21,493 nt of DNA from an uncultured Slackia sp. Lineage in GTDB: Bacteria; Actinomycetota; Coriobacteriia; Coriobacteriales; Eggerthellaceae. The stretch is taken from assembly GCA_900553775.1 (NCBI GenBank), contig USEZ01000020.1, positions 1 to 21,493 of the forward strand. The letters run 5' to 3'. This document shows positions 1 to 8,266 of the stretch, piece after piece. The position numbers and the translations under genes were made by a program. How positions within the stretch are numbered: the stretch's first letter is position 1; each line of letters begins with the position of its first letter. The notes beneath the pieces were generated by a model that was not told where the DNA came from, did no database searches, and saw nothing but the letters and a program-made list of their open reading frames with translations.

Positions 1-2039
1 TCTATCTTGCCTTTCGGAAGCGGATAGGTGACGTCGCAATCGGGCCAGCCGGCGCAGCCGATGAACATCGAGCGCGTCTTCGACGAGGCGCGCAGCTGCA
101 AGTCTTTGCCGCATTTCGGGCACGGGCCGACGTATGCGTCGGCCGCCACGGCGTCGGCCAAGGCCTCCTTGACCTCTTCTTGATGGGGCAGCAGCTCGTC
201 AAGCACGTCATGCAGGATGTCGCGGGACAGATCGACCACGTCTTTGCGCGATTTCTCGCCCGAAGCGATCTTGTTCATATCCTCTTCGAGGGTCGCCGTC
301 ATATCGGGGCTGGTGATCTGCGGAGCGAATTTGCCGAGCGCGTCGCACACCGCGATACCGAGCTGGCTTGGCTCGATCGGGTCGTTTTGGACGTATTTCA
401 CGGCGTAAAGGCGTTCGATGATGGCGTGGCGCGTGGCCTTGGTGCCAAGACCGAGCTTCTCCATCTCCTGGATGAGCTTGCCTTGGGAATAGCGTGCAGG
501 CGGCTCGGTCTGCTTCTTCATGCACGTGGCGCCGCCGAAATCGACCGATTGGCCCTCGGAAAGGGCGGGAAGCTGCTCGTCTTTTTTCAAGCCGTACGGA
601 TAGATGCCGCGGAATCCCGGCTTCACCAGCACGTCGCCTTTGACGGCGAAGGGCTCTTCGTTCACCGAAATCGTCACCTTGGTGCCCTCGACCACGGCCG
701 GTTCGGAAAGCGTGGCGAGGAAGCGGCGGGCGATCAGATTGTAGAGCTTCCACTCGGGCGCGCCCAGCTTGTCGGGGTCGGCCGCCGCCGTGGGATGGAT
801 CGGCGGATGGTCGGTGGTTTCTTTCTTGCCGCGGGTGGCCGCAAGCTTGCCTTTCGCCAAAAGCTCCTGGCAATACGGACGGTACACCGCCACGTCGGAG
901 AGCTTCTTGACCGTGCCTTCCAGATCGAGCGATTCGGGATACACCGTGTTGTCGACGCGCGGATAGCTGATATAGCCGTCCATGTAGAGGCTTTCTGCGA
1001 TGCGCATCGTGCGAGCGGGAGAAAGCCCTTCGGAAGCGGCCGCGGCCATCAAGCTCGTGGTATTGAACGGCACGGGGGCCGCCACGGTGCGTTTTTTCTT
1101 CTCGATGGCGGACACGACGCCGTGCGTGGCGCCGTCGACATGGGCCATCGCGGCCTGCGCTTCGGATTCCACCTTGAAGCGCGCCGTGGCATGGGGCGCC
1201 TCGAATCCGTCCGATCCGCAGGAGAAGGCGCCTTTGATCACCCAGTAGTCTTCGGGGACGAACGCCATGCGCTCGCGCTCGCGCGCCACAATCAGCGCAA
1301 GCGTAGGCGTTTGCACACGGCCCGAAGAGCGCACGTTGCCATAGCCCGCGAACTTCACGATCGTGAGATAGCGCGTGAGCACCGCGCCCCAGATCAAATC
1401 GATATCCTGACGGCTCTCGCCCGCCTGGGCCAGATCGTCGTCGAGCTCGACCAGGTTCGAGAACGCGTGTTCGATCTCGTCTTTCGTGATGGCCGAGTAG
1501 CGGGCGCGAAACACCGGCGCCGTGTCGTTGACTTCTTTCATGCACCCCAGCGCGTCGGAGCCGATCAGCTCGCCCTCGCGGTCGAAGTCGGTGGCGATGA
1601 TGACCGAGTCGGCCTTCTTCGCGAGGTTCTTCAGGGAGCGGATGATCTCCTTCTCCTTGGGCAGCTTGTTGATGGGCGCGTACACGAGGTACGGCAGCGC
1701 GTCCATCTTCCACGCGCCCATCTCCACGCCGTCGGCCTTAAACGGCTTGCGCTTCGTTTTGAACGGGGGCTTCGGCAGGAAATCGGGAATGTCGGCGGCC
1801 ACGATTTCGCCGTCGGCGGTCACGCCCTGCCATCCGGTTGATTTCTTATACACGATGGACGGCATGAAATCCGGTTCGAGGATATGGCCGCGCAGACCGA
1901 TGGTCACCCACTCTTCGCCGCCGATCTGAAACCGATAGACGGGCGTGTTGTAGACCTTGTCGGCCTTCGGCTTGCCGACGCCGAGCAGATCGGCGATCTT
2001 TTGGGCGGCGATGTTTTTCTCTGTGACGACCAGTTTCAC
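1..2039 (-). CDS. topA: Type IA DNA topoisomerase, archaeal-style (3' end beyond window)
   Basis: Relaxes negatively supercoiled DNA by transient single-strand cleavage. The 679 visible residues begin with a Toprim domain whose first acidic residue lies in VVTEKN and whose metal-binding acids lie in ATDFDREGELIG (about 149-160). The catalytic tyrosine is Tyr359 in GYISYPRVDN. The sequence NTVYP after it, the KADKVYNTPVY start and the overall layout resemble the archaeal-type TopA group rather than E. coli TopA. A C4 zinc ribbon (CPKC, then CAGWPDC, about 640-668) is followed by the window edge, so further zinc ribbons may be missing. The start is GTG at 2039, preceded by a strong GGAGG about 8 nt away; no ATG is better placed. 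The reading frame is intact. It is transcribed away from the MFS gene behind a 145-nt gap. The topB name is also possible; the family assignment is secure. Confidence 0.93.
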   Translation of the reverse strand, partial: MKLVVTEKNIAAQKIADLLGVGKPKADKVYNTPVYRFQIGGEEWVTIGLRGHILEPDFMPSIVYKKSTGWQGVTADGEIVAADIPDFLPKPPFKTKRKPFKADGVEMGAWKMDALPYLVYAPINKLPKEKEIIRSLKNLAKKADSVIIATDFDREGELIGSDALGCMKEVNDTAPVFRARYSAITKDEIEHAFSNLVELDDDLAQAGESRQDIDLIWGAVLTRYLTIVKFAGYGNVRSSGRVQTPTLALIVARERERMAFVPEDYWVIKGAFSCGSDGFEAPHATARFKVESEAQAAMAHVDGATHGVVSAIEKKKRTVAAPVPFNTTSLMAAAASEGLSPARTMRIAESLYMDGYISYPRVDNTVYPESLDLEGTVKKLSDVAVYRPYCQELLAKGKLAATRGKKETTDHPPIHPTAAADPDKLGAPEWKLYNLIARRFLATLSEPAVVEGTKVTISVNEEPFAVKGDVLVKPGFRGIYPYGLKKDEQLPALSEGQSVDFGGATCMKKQTEPPARYSQGKLIQEMEKLGLGTKATRHAIIERLYAVKYVQNDPIEPSQLGIAVCDALGKFAPQITSPDMTATLEEDMNKIASGEKSRKDVVDLSRDILHDVLDELLPHQEEVKEALADAVAADAYVGPCPKCGKDLQLRASSKTRSMFIGCAGWPDCDVTYPLPKGKI

Positions 2040-2087
2040 GGTGTTTCCTCCGATACGGCCAGATGCGTTTTCTGCCTCCAGGGTGCG

Positions 2088-2103
2088 CGGTTCGAACGAA
2101 CCG
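2088..2103. promoter_or_regulatory. Short perfect inverted repeat upstream of the topoisomerase
   Basis: CGGTTCG-AA-CGAACCG, two 7-bp arms with a 2-nt spacer, lies about 50 nt upstream of the topoisomerase start in the gap after the MFS gene. It has no adjoining T-run, so it is more like an operator than a terminator. A small palindrome in GC-rich DNA can arise by chance, and no bound factor is known. Confidence 0.3.
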
Positions 2104-2184
2104 GAAAAGTTTCAACGGGCCGATAGCATACACGATTTCGCCCGATGCGGAGAAACGCGCCTCAACCTTCCAGGGAAACGCCTC

Positions 2185-3372
2185 CTAGCCGTGCGGTTTC
2201 GCACGACGCATGGCGGGAAGGAGAAAGACGGCGCACGCCGCGACGCCCGCGATGCCGACCAGGGCGCCCGCAGCACCCACCCACGACACCGAAACGCTCG
2301 CGCTCACGGCGCCTCCGACGGCCGATCCCGCGCCGATGCCCAGATTGAAGATGCCCGAGAACACCGACATGGCGACCGCTGCCTCGCCTTCGGATGAGAA
2401 CCTGAGAATCTCGGATTGCAGCGACACGTTGAACGCCGTGCCGCATGCTCCCCACAGCATGCACAGGGCCGCCACGCCCGCGGGGCTTGCCGACGCGGGA
2501 AGCATGCAGGCCGACGACACGGCGATGCCCGCCAGAACCGTCAGCAAGAACGCCGGCCGGCGGCGCCCCTCGTACAAACGGGCGAACAGGACGCTTCCCG
2601 CGATGCCCGCCACGCCGAAAAGCGAGAGCGCGGCCGTGATGAATCCGTCGGAAAACCCTCCGACCTGCTGCAAAAACGGCTCGATGTAGCTGTATCCCGT
2701 GTAATACGCCGTCGCAATAAGCGCGGTGACCGCATAAACGGCTGCAAGCACGGGGCTTTTCAGCAAGGCGGGAAGGTCGCGCGCCGAAAACCGCTCGCCT
2801 GCGGCAAGGCGCGGGAACACGAAGAACAGATACGCCAGCACGGCGAACGAAACGACCGCGATGCAGAGAAACGTCATGCGCCACCCCAGCGCCAAGCCCA
2901 CGATGCGCCCGAGCGGCAATCCGCAGATCATGGCGACCGACGAGCCGGCGACGATGACGGACAACGCCAACGAGCGACGCTCGGGCCGCACCACCCTCAC
3001 GGCCGCAGGCGACGCGATCGACCAGAACACCGCATGGGCGCAGGCCACGCCGATGCGGGCCGCCATGAGCGCGCCGTATCCGGGAGCGACGGCCGAAAGC
3101 ACCTGGCATGCGCCGAAAAGCGCCACCAGGAACAGCATCAGGCGTCGGAAACCGAAACGCGAAGCCGCCACCATCAGCGGCAAAGACAGTAGGCAGACCG
3201 CCCAGGCGTATGCGGTGATCAGCGTTCCCGCCTGCGATTCGGCGATGCCGAAATCGGCCGCGATATCCACCAGCAAGGCGATCGGCATGAATTCGGATGT
3301 ATTGAAAACGAACGCCGCGACGGCGATGCCCGCCAAGGGCAAGATTTCCTTCGTCGTGGAAGCGTCGGCCAT
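2185..3372 (-). CDS. MFS efflux transporter, SotB/AraJ-like (DHA1)
   Basis: An inner-membrane proton-coupled exporter of about 395 residues, the usual length of a 12-helix major facilitator. The first helix contains FVFNTSEFMPIALLVDIA followed by AESQAGTLITAYAWAV, the arrangement seen in sugar/arabinose efflux proteins (SotB, AraJ, YdeA) and related drug exporters. Alternating hydrophobic stretches continue to the end. An upstream in-frame ATG at 3408 exists but has no ribosome site. The ATG at 3372 (MADAS) has AGGAAAGG about 6 nt upstream and is preferred. It lies 112 nt downstream of the TetR gene on the same strand, so it is probably the regulator's target and expressed with it. The substrate cannot be read from sequence; a drug or sugar efflux role is inferred from family. 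Confidence 0.87.
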   Translation of the reverse strand: MADASTTKEILPLAGIAVAAFVFNTSEFMPIALLVDIAADFGIAESQAGTLITAYAWAVCLLSLPLMVAASRFGFRRLMLFLVALFGACQVLSAVAPGYGALMAARIGVACAHAVFWSIASPAAVRVVRPERRSLALSVIVAGSSVAMICGLPLGRIVGLALGWRMTFLCIAVVSFAVLAYLFFVFPRLAAGERFSARDLPALLKSPVLAAVYAVTALIATAYYTGYSYIEPFLQQVGGFSDGFITAALSLFGVAGIAGSVLFARLYEGRRRPAFLLTVLAGIAVSSACMLPASASPAGVAALCMLWGACGTAFNVSLQSEILRFSSEGEAAVAMSVFSGIFNLGIGAGSAVGGAVSASVSVSWVGAAGALVGIAGVAACAVFLLPAMRRAKPHG

Positions 3373-3484
3373 ATGCGCCTTTCCTGCCGTTTCGGTGCCC
3401 ATACCCATAATGCGCCGGCCACGGTTCGAATCGCTCGGCGCGAAGCGCGATTATACGACAGGAACGGCAGCGGCAAACATGCGC

Positions 3485-4027
3485 CTACGCGGCCTTCGGC
3501 CCTTCGCCCCCTTCGGCCATCGAGCAGAACAGGCGGGCCATTTCTTCGGGAGATTCTTCCATGCCCCCTTCGAGCCAGGCCACATACACGCTGAACAGGG
3601 CGCCCGAGAAAAACGAAGCGCGGTAGCGCGACGCGCCGTCGTCTGCCGACGCGCGCATCCGCCCTTCGACATAATCTTGGAAAAGCCCTTCGTAGATGCC
3701 CGTGAAGCCCGTTCGGTGAAACCTGAGCAGCGGCTCGCGATACTGCAGAAAATAGCGGAACGCGCGCAAAACGCCTTCATAGCCGCCGCATTCCCCTTCG
3801 ATATCGCTCATGCTCCGCCCGAAATCGTCGATGATCATACGGCCCGCTTCGAGAAGGACCTCTTCTTTGGAGGAGAAATTGCGGTAATACGACGCCCGTG
3901 CGACATGGGCTTCGGAAACGATGTCGGTGACGGATATATCGGAGAGATTCTTCGACTCAAGCAAGCCCACCACCGCCTTGATGATCCGCAGCCTGGTTTC
4001 CCTATTCGCCTCGACGCGCTTGTCCAT
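3485..4027 (-). CDS. TetR-family transcriptional regulator
   Basis: A one-domain repressor of 180 residues, normal for the family. The helix-turn-helix occupies about residues 30-52 (DISVTDIVSEAHVARASYYR, then NFSSKEEVL), the classical TetR pattern. The C-terminal two thirds form the helical ligand and dimer domain, with no recognisable ligand signature. An open frame extends upstream to 4129, but ATG 4027 (MDKRVEANRE) has GGAGG 7-8 nt before it and matches usual TetR starts. The gene heads toward the MFS transporter and is divergent from degV; the 149-nt gap between them holds a candidate operator. Regulation of the transporter and of itself is the likely role, and control of degV is possible. 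Identity is secure; targets are inferred. Confidence 0.92.
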   Translation of the reverse strand: MDKRVEANRETRLRIIKAVVGLLESKNLSDISVTDIVSEAHVARASYYRNFSSKEEVLLEAGRMIIDDFGRSMSDIEGECGGYEGVLRAFRYFLQYREPLLRFHRTGFTGIYEGLFQDYVEGRMRASADDGASRYRASFFSGALFSVYVAWLEGGMEESPEEMARLFCSMAEGGEGPKAA

Positions 4028-4082
4028 CGTCCCGCCTCCGTTCGAGCCATTCGATCGTTGCCCTTTTGTAACACACCTTGTA

Positions 4083-4111
4083 TTGCCGCATACCGAGCGA
4101 CTTCCTAAGAT
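4083..4111 (+). promoter_or_regulatory. Candidate weak promoter for degV
   Basis: TTGCCG at 4083-4088 and TAAGAT at 4106-4111 are separated by 17 nt, in front of degV. Each box matches the vegetative consensus only partly (three and four of six). Transcription from here would begin within or just before the palindrome at 4121-4139. The reverse strand has TATCTT at 4107-4112 as a possible regulator -10 box. Confidence 0.3.
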
Positions 4112-4120
4112 AGGCACAAT

Positions 4121-4139
4121 ATGAGACATTTTGTATCAT
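4121..4139. promoter_or_regulatory. Candidate TetR operator
   Basis: ATGAGAC-ATTTT-GTATCAT is an imperfect palindrome with six of seven arm positions paired. Its 19-bp size is typical of TetR operators, and it sits between the divergent regulator and degV, next to both possible promoters. The placement supports autoregulation; binding is inferred. Confidence 0.4.
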
Positions 4140-4176
4140 GCAATTCCATCGACCCATGCATAAAGAGGACGAAATT

Positions 4177-5022
4177 ATGATGATCGTCACCGACACCGCG
4201 TCGGACATCCTTGAAAGCGAGGCGGCCGAGCTAGGCATCAGGCTCGCGCCGCTCGATATCGCCTTCGGAGACGTGCACTGCTCGCGCAACACGCCCGCGA
4301 TGCTCGACGAGTTCTACCGCCTGCTCACAACCTCCGACGAATTCCCTAAAACGAGCCAGCCCGCGCCCGATACCTGGCTCGGCCTTTTTCGCGAGGCCCA
4401 GGAAAACGACGAAGACGTGCTCGTGCTCACCATGACGTCGGATATATCGGGCACGTACGACTCCGCCTGCATGGCCGCGCGCCTGTCGGGATACGAAGAC
4501 CGCATCGCCGTGGTGGATACGCGCCAGGCGATCATCTGCCAATACATCGTCGTGCGCTATGCGGCGGCGCAACGCGATGCGGGCAAATCGCTGCGCGAGG
4601 TTGTCGAGCTCGTGAACGAATTCACCAAACGCGTGCATGTGCACGGCATTCTGGGAACGCTGACATATCTGCGCAAGGGCGGGCGTATCCCCGCATCGGT
4701 GGCCACGATCGGCAACCTGCTTAAAATCAAGCCCACCATCAGCATCCACGACGGAGAGCTTGTCAGCCCCGCCAAGGCGAAAGGCACGGCGGCCGCGAAA
4801 CGAATCATCTGGAAAGACCTCGAAACGGCGGACCTCGACCCCGATTGGCCGGTGTATTTCCCCTACACCAGCGACCGCGCAGCGGCCGAGAAATTGCGCG
4901 ACGAAACGGCGCAACGCTTCGGACTCGATATTGAAAACACCCGATTACGCCAGGTCAGCGGCACTATCGGAGCCCATCTTGGCCCAGGCGCCTTCGGGTT
5001 CGCCTATGTGACGAAGGCCTGA
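4177..5022 (+). CDS. DegV family fatty-acid-binding protein (FakB-like)
   Basis: A cytosolic lipid-carrier protein of 281 residues. DegV/FakB proteins hold a fatty acid whose carboxyl group is phosphorylated by a FakA-type kinase for entry into phospholipid synthesis. Family marks are the opening MIVTDTASDI, PKTSQPAP (head-group pocket), DISGTYDSACMAA, the TLTYLRKGGRI segment and the closing GTIGAHLGPGAFG. ATG 4177 is preferred over an upstream in-frame ATG at 4138 because AGAGG lies 8 nt before it and the homologous start follows directly; ATG 4180 is equally possible. It is transcribed alone and ends at a good intrinsic terminator near 5182-5219. No kinase gene is visible here. The family is clear; the lipid preference is unknown. 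Confidence 0.92.
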   Translation: MMIVTDTASDILESEAAELGIRLAPLDIAFGDVHCSRNTPAMLDEFYRLLTTSDEFPKTSQPAPDTWLGLFREAQENDEDVLVLTMTSDISGTYDSACMAARLSGYEDRIAVVDTRQAIICQYIVVRYAAAQRDAGKSLREVVELVNEFTKRVHVHGILGTLTYLRKGGRIPASVATIGNLLKIKPTISIHDGELVSPAKAKGTAAAKRIIWKDLETADLDPDWPVYFPYTSDRAAAEKLRDETAQRFGLDIENTRLRQVSGTIGAHLGPGAFGFAYVTKA

Positions 5023-5030
5023 ATCGCGCC

Positions 5031-5060
5031 GGCGTCGAAGCGCACGTTCGCCTCGACGCC
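5031..5060. repeat. Imperfect hairpin just after degV
   Basis: GGCGTCGAAGCG and CGCCTCGACGCC pair at 11 of 12 positions around a 6-nt loop, 8 nt after the degV stop. No T-run follows. It is the first of three hairpins between degV and the convergent small gene. Confidence 0.45.
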
Positions 5061-5118
5061 CCGGCCGCACGGGCTCGTCGCACAAAGACGGCCGGTGCCA
5101 AAACGCCGCAGAATCGAA

Positions 5119-5154
5119 CATGCGGGCCCCAGCGTATTCGCCGGGGCCCGCATG
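5119..5154. repeat. Strong GC-rich hairpin in the convergent gap
   Basis: CATGCGGGCCCC and GGGGCCCGCATG form perfect 12-bp arms around a 12-nt loop. Neither side has a proper T-run (the minus-strand side continues TTCGATTCT), so it may stop minus-strand transcripts from the small gene weakly, or protect 3' ends. Confidence 0.55.
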
Positions 5155-5181
5155 CATGAAGCCATTGAAAGATATCGCCCG

Positions 5182-5219
5182 GCCTGCAAGCATTCGGAAG
5201 AAGGCTTGCAGGCTTTTTT
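5182..5219 (+). terminator. Rho-independent terminator of degV
   Basis: GCCTGCAAGC and GCTTGCAGGC form a perfect 10-bp stem around a 12-nt loop, followed directly by six T on the plus strand. It ends 11 nt before the convergent 98-residue gene. Confidence 0.88.
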
Positions 5220-5230
5220 GCCGAGGCGTT

Positions 5231-5527
5231 TTATTCCTGGATGCTCTTGTAGAACTTCGCGTCGGCGAACACGTCTTCGATGGTCTTGCCGTCGAGCCAT
5301 GCCAGACCGAGCAGGTCGTTGAGCGTAGCGACCAAATCGGAGCAATCGGTGAAGTGCCCTTTGTCGTTGAGCTCGGAACAATCCTGCGCACGCCAGTATT
5401 CATCGGTGTGGGTGAGATAGTACGTCTTCTCGCCGACCTCCATGAACACGCGCGTATTCGCACGGAGATAGTTCGCGAACTCGTCGAACGAAGCCAGCTC
5501 GAGTGCCTCCTCAGCTTGAACTCCCAT
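5231..5527 (-). CDS. Unrecognised small acidic protein, 98 residues
   Basis: I do not recognise this protein. It is soluble, with no signal peptide or membrane segment, and is rich in Asp and Glu. The middle part (VFMEVGEKTYYLTHTDEYWR) looks like a small beta-rich or alpha/beta fold, followed by two Cys (AQDC, FTDC) and a helical end. The start at ATG 5527 is supported by AAGGAG about 8 nt upstream, and codon use fits the neighbours, which argues for a real gene. The 276-nt gap to metH (5528-5803) is GC-rich and holds no gene that I can support. It contains a possible -10 box TATAGT at 5594-5599 on the minus strand but no clear terminator for metH. The gene may be transcribed alone or by read-through from metH. 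Confidence 0.65.
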   Translation of the reverse strand: MGVQAEEALELASFDEFANYLRANTRVFMEVGEKTYYLTHTDEYWRAQDCSELNDKGHFTDCSDLVATLNDLLGLAWLDGKTIEDVFADAKFYKSIQE

Positions 5528-5803
5528 GGTTGCTCTCCTTCCGACTCGATGAACGGCGTCCCCTTGCGCCGTCGGTGTCATACTATGCATCTTACTATAA
5601 CGGCCGGCGCATCCATCTGCGATTCTTCCCGCTCTGACGCCACGCGCCCGCGCGAAGCCGGCACGGCCTTTCCGTACATCCGCAAGGCACGCGACGAAAA
5701 GAATGCCGCGAGAAAACGCCGAAAAGGCCGCGGCCCCTTCTCGACGCGCGCCGCGACTCCCGAAGGGCGACGGAGCGCCTTTCGCCCGACAGGCGAGCAG
5801 GAA

Positions 5804-8266
5804 CTAGCCCAGCACCTCGGCGCAGATGCGCGCACCCTCGGCGGCGTCTTTGGCGTAATAGTCGGCACCCACCATCTGGGCGTATTCGGGCGTGAGAACC
5901 GCACCGCCCACGAACACCTTCACGTCCGGCGCCTGCTCGCGCAACAGCGCGATCGTTTCCTCCATGCCGCGCACCGTGGTGGTCATGAGCGCCGAAAGCC
6001 CCACCAGCTTGATGCCATGCTCCTTCACGCAATCGAGCACCGCCTGCGGATCGACGTCGCGACCGAGGTCGTACACCGTATAGCCGTAGTTTTCCAACAG
6101 CATGCGCACGATGTTCTTGCCGATGTCGTGGATGTCGCCTTTCACCGTGGCCACGGCGACCGAGCCCTTGTCGGCGACCGCGGTTCCTGCGCTGCGCCGC
6201 CTGATCACGTCGAATCCGGCTTTCGCCGCCTCGGCCGAGGCCATAAGCTGCGGCAGGAAGAACGTTCCCTTCTCGAAACGGGCGCCCACCTCGTCAAGCG
6301 CGGGAATAAGATGCTCGTCGATCACCGCCATGGCCGTCGCGCCCTCGTCGAGCATGCGCTCCACCGCCTCGGATGCGGCCGATTTGCGCCCTGAAATCAC
6401 GCAGTGACGCAGGCTGCCCGCCTCGCCGTCGGAAGCGCTCTGCGCCGCGGCGGACGGCGCCTGCGCCTGCACGGGCTGTGCCGCGATCGTCTTGCCGGCA
6501 TAGCCTTCGATATAGCGGGCGGCGCCTGTATCCTGGCCGCACAGCACGCGCCAGGAATCGACCACTTCGCGATAACGCTGCGAAAGCGGATTGAGAATGG
6601 GCATGTCGAGACCGGCGGAAAACGCGGCCGACAGAAACGTGGCGTTGACCACCTCGCGCAACGGCAGGCCGAAGCTCACGTTGGACACGCCGAGCACCGT
6701 GCGCACGCCGAGGCGCTCTTTGACCAGCGTGATGGCACGCAGGATTTCAACCACTTCGCTCTGATTGGTGGAGGCGGCCATGACCAGACAGTCGATCAAA
6801 ACGTCCTGGCGCGGGATGCCTGCGGCCTCGGCAGCGGCCACGATGCGTTCGGCGATGGCGAAACGCTCCTCGGCCGTGGGCGGAATGCCGCCCTCGTCAA
6901 GCGTCAGGCCCACCACCGCGCAGCCGTAGTGCTTCGCGATCGGCAAAACGGCCTCGAGGCTTTCCCGCTTACCGTTCACCGAGTTGATGATCGGCTTGCC
7001 CGCATACACACGCACGGCGGCCTCCACCGCCACGGGATCGGACGAGTCGATCTGCAGAGGCAGGCCCGTGACGCCCTGGATTTTGCCCACCAGATCGACC
7101 AGCACGGCGGCTTCGTCGATTTCGGGCAGACCGGCATTCACGTCGAGAATGTCGGCGCCCGCTTCGGTCTGGGCGATCGCCTCGTTGATCACGTAATCGA
7201 AATCGCCCGAGCGCAGGGCCTCTTTCAGGCGCTTCTTGCCCGTGGGATTGATGCGCTCGCCGATCGTGGCCACATCGCGCCCCTGCAGCACCACGGCTTG
7301 CTGGGCGCTCGTCACGCTGCACAGCGGTTCGGGCGAAACGCGCTGCGGACGACGGCCGGCCACGATGCGCGCGACGCCTTCTATATAGGAAGGGTCGGTT
7401 CCGCAGCAGCCGCCCACGATCGAAACGCCCGCGTCTACCATGCGCGCGACGCTGCGCACGTAATCGTCGGCCGCAATGGAAAATACGGTAGCGCCGTCTT
7501 CCACGTGCGGAAGGCCGGCGTTCGCCTGGACCATCACCGGGCAGGTTGCCACGGCCAGCATGTCTTCGACGATCGGCTGCAGCTCATCGGGGCCGAGCGA
7601 GCAATTCACGCCGAGCGCGTTCACGCCGAGTGCCGACAACGTGAGCGCCGCGTTTTTCGGGTCGGTTCCCAAAAACGTACGGCCGTCTTCGCCGAAGGTC
7701 ATCGTGGCGAACACCGGCAGGTCGCAATGCTCTTTGGCGGCGAGCACGGCGGCCTTCGTTTCGAGCAGGTCGGCCATGGTTTCGATCAAAACGATATCGG
7801 CGCCCGCCGCGGCAGCCGCCTCGACCTGCTCGGCGAACAAGTCGTAGGCTTCGTCGAAGCTCATGGTGCCGAGCGGCTCGAGCAAAGCGCCCGTCGGCCC
7901 GATGTCGGCCGCCACGTAGCGCGCACCCGACGAACGCGCGCAACGCACCGCGGCGGCGAATATCTCGGCCACCGAGGCGGCGCCGTCGAGCTTGTGGGCA
8001 TTCGCCCCGAACGTATTGGTGGTGACCACCTGGCTTCCCGCTTCGACGTAGGCGCGATGGATGGAGGCCACGCCCTGCGAATCGGTCAGGCACAGCATCT
8101 CGGGAAGAGCCCCCGCTTCAAGCCCCGCGGCCTGCAGCATGGTGCCCATGGCGCCGTCGAATACGAGGTATTCCTCGCCCGCCAGAACGCGCGCAAGATA
8201 GCCGTCGGCCGTCTTCAAACCGCGGCTTCGGTCGGGCAAGGCTGCGTGGGAGGTTATCGGTAGCAT
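5804..8266 (-). CDS. metH: Cobalamin-dependent methionine synthase, lacking the activation domain
   Basis: Transfers the methyl group of 5-methyltetrahydrofolate through B12 to homocysteine, giving methionine. The 820 residues contain, in order, a homocysteine-binding barrel (about 25-305, with zinc ligands Cys222 and Cys287/Cys288 in GGCCGT), a pterin-binding barrel (about 330-585), an Ala/Gln/Pro-rich linker (about 595-615), and a B12 cap and Rossmann domain (about 620-820) with the cobalt-binding DIHDIG (His713). Chains of the E. coli type run to roughly 1,200 residues because they end in an AdoMet-binding reactivation domain. Here that domain is the neighbouring gene, whose 3' end overlaps this start by 13 nt. 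ATG 8266 has AGGA 5 nt upstream. It is the last gene of metF - activation protein - metH. The frame is intact and the assignment is secure. Confidence 0.96.
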   Translation of the reverse strand: MLPITSHAALPDRSRGLKTADGYLARVLAGEEYLVFDGAMGTMLQAAGLEAGALPEMLCLTDSQGVASIHRAYVEAGSQVVTTNTFGANAHKLDGAASVAEIFAAAVRCARSSGARYVAADIGPTGALLEPLGTMSFDEAYDLFAEQVEAAAAAGADIVLIETMADLLETKAAVLAAKEHCDLPVFATMTFGEDGRTFLGTDPKNAALTLSALGVNALGVNCSLGPDELQPIVEDMLAVATCPVMVQANAGLPHVEDGATVFSIAADDYVRSVARMVDAGVSIVGGCCGTDPSYIEGVARIVAGRRPQRVSPEPLCSVTSAQQAVVLQGRDVATIGERINPTGKKRLKEALRSGDFDYVINEAIAQTEAGADILDVNAGLPEIDEAAVLVDLVGKIQGVTGLPLQIDSSDPVAVEAAVRVYAGKPIINSVNGKRESLEAVLPIAKHYGCAVVGLTLDEGGIPPTAEERFAIAERIVAAAEAAGIPRQDVLIDCLVMAASTNQSEVVEILRAITLVKERLGVRTVLGVSNVSFGLPLREVVNATFLSAAFSAGLDMPILNPLSQRYREVVDSWRVLCGQDTGAARYIEGYAGKTIAAQPVQAQAPSAAAQSASDGEAGSLRHCVISGRKSAASEAVERMLDEGATAMAVIDEHLIPALDEVGARFEKGTFFLPQLMASAEAAKAGFDVIRRRSAGTAVADKGSVAVATVKGDIHDIGKNIVRMLLENYGYTVYDLGRDVDPQAVLDCVKEHGIKLVGLSALMTTTVRGMEETIALLREQAPDVKVFVGGAVLTPEYAQMVGADYYAKDAAEGARICAEVLG

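Noticed and set aside
180..1841. A 553-codon plus-strand frame opposite the topoisomerase
   Set aside because: The minus strand has all type IA topoisomerase motifs in one unbroken frame and a strong ribosome site; the plus frame has none.
6404..8263. A 619-codon open frame on the plus strand opposite metH
   Set aside because: The translation is rich in His, Gly and Arg without recognisable fold, and the minus strand encodes an intact MetH. It is a shadow of biased codon use.
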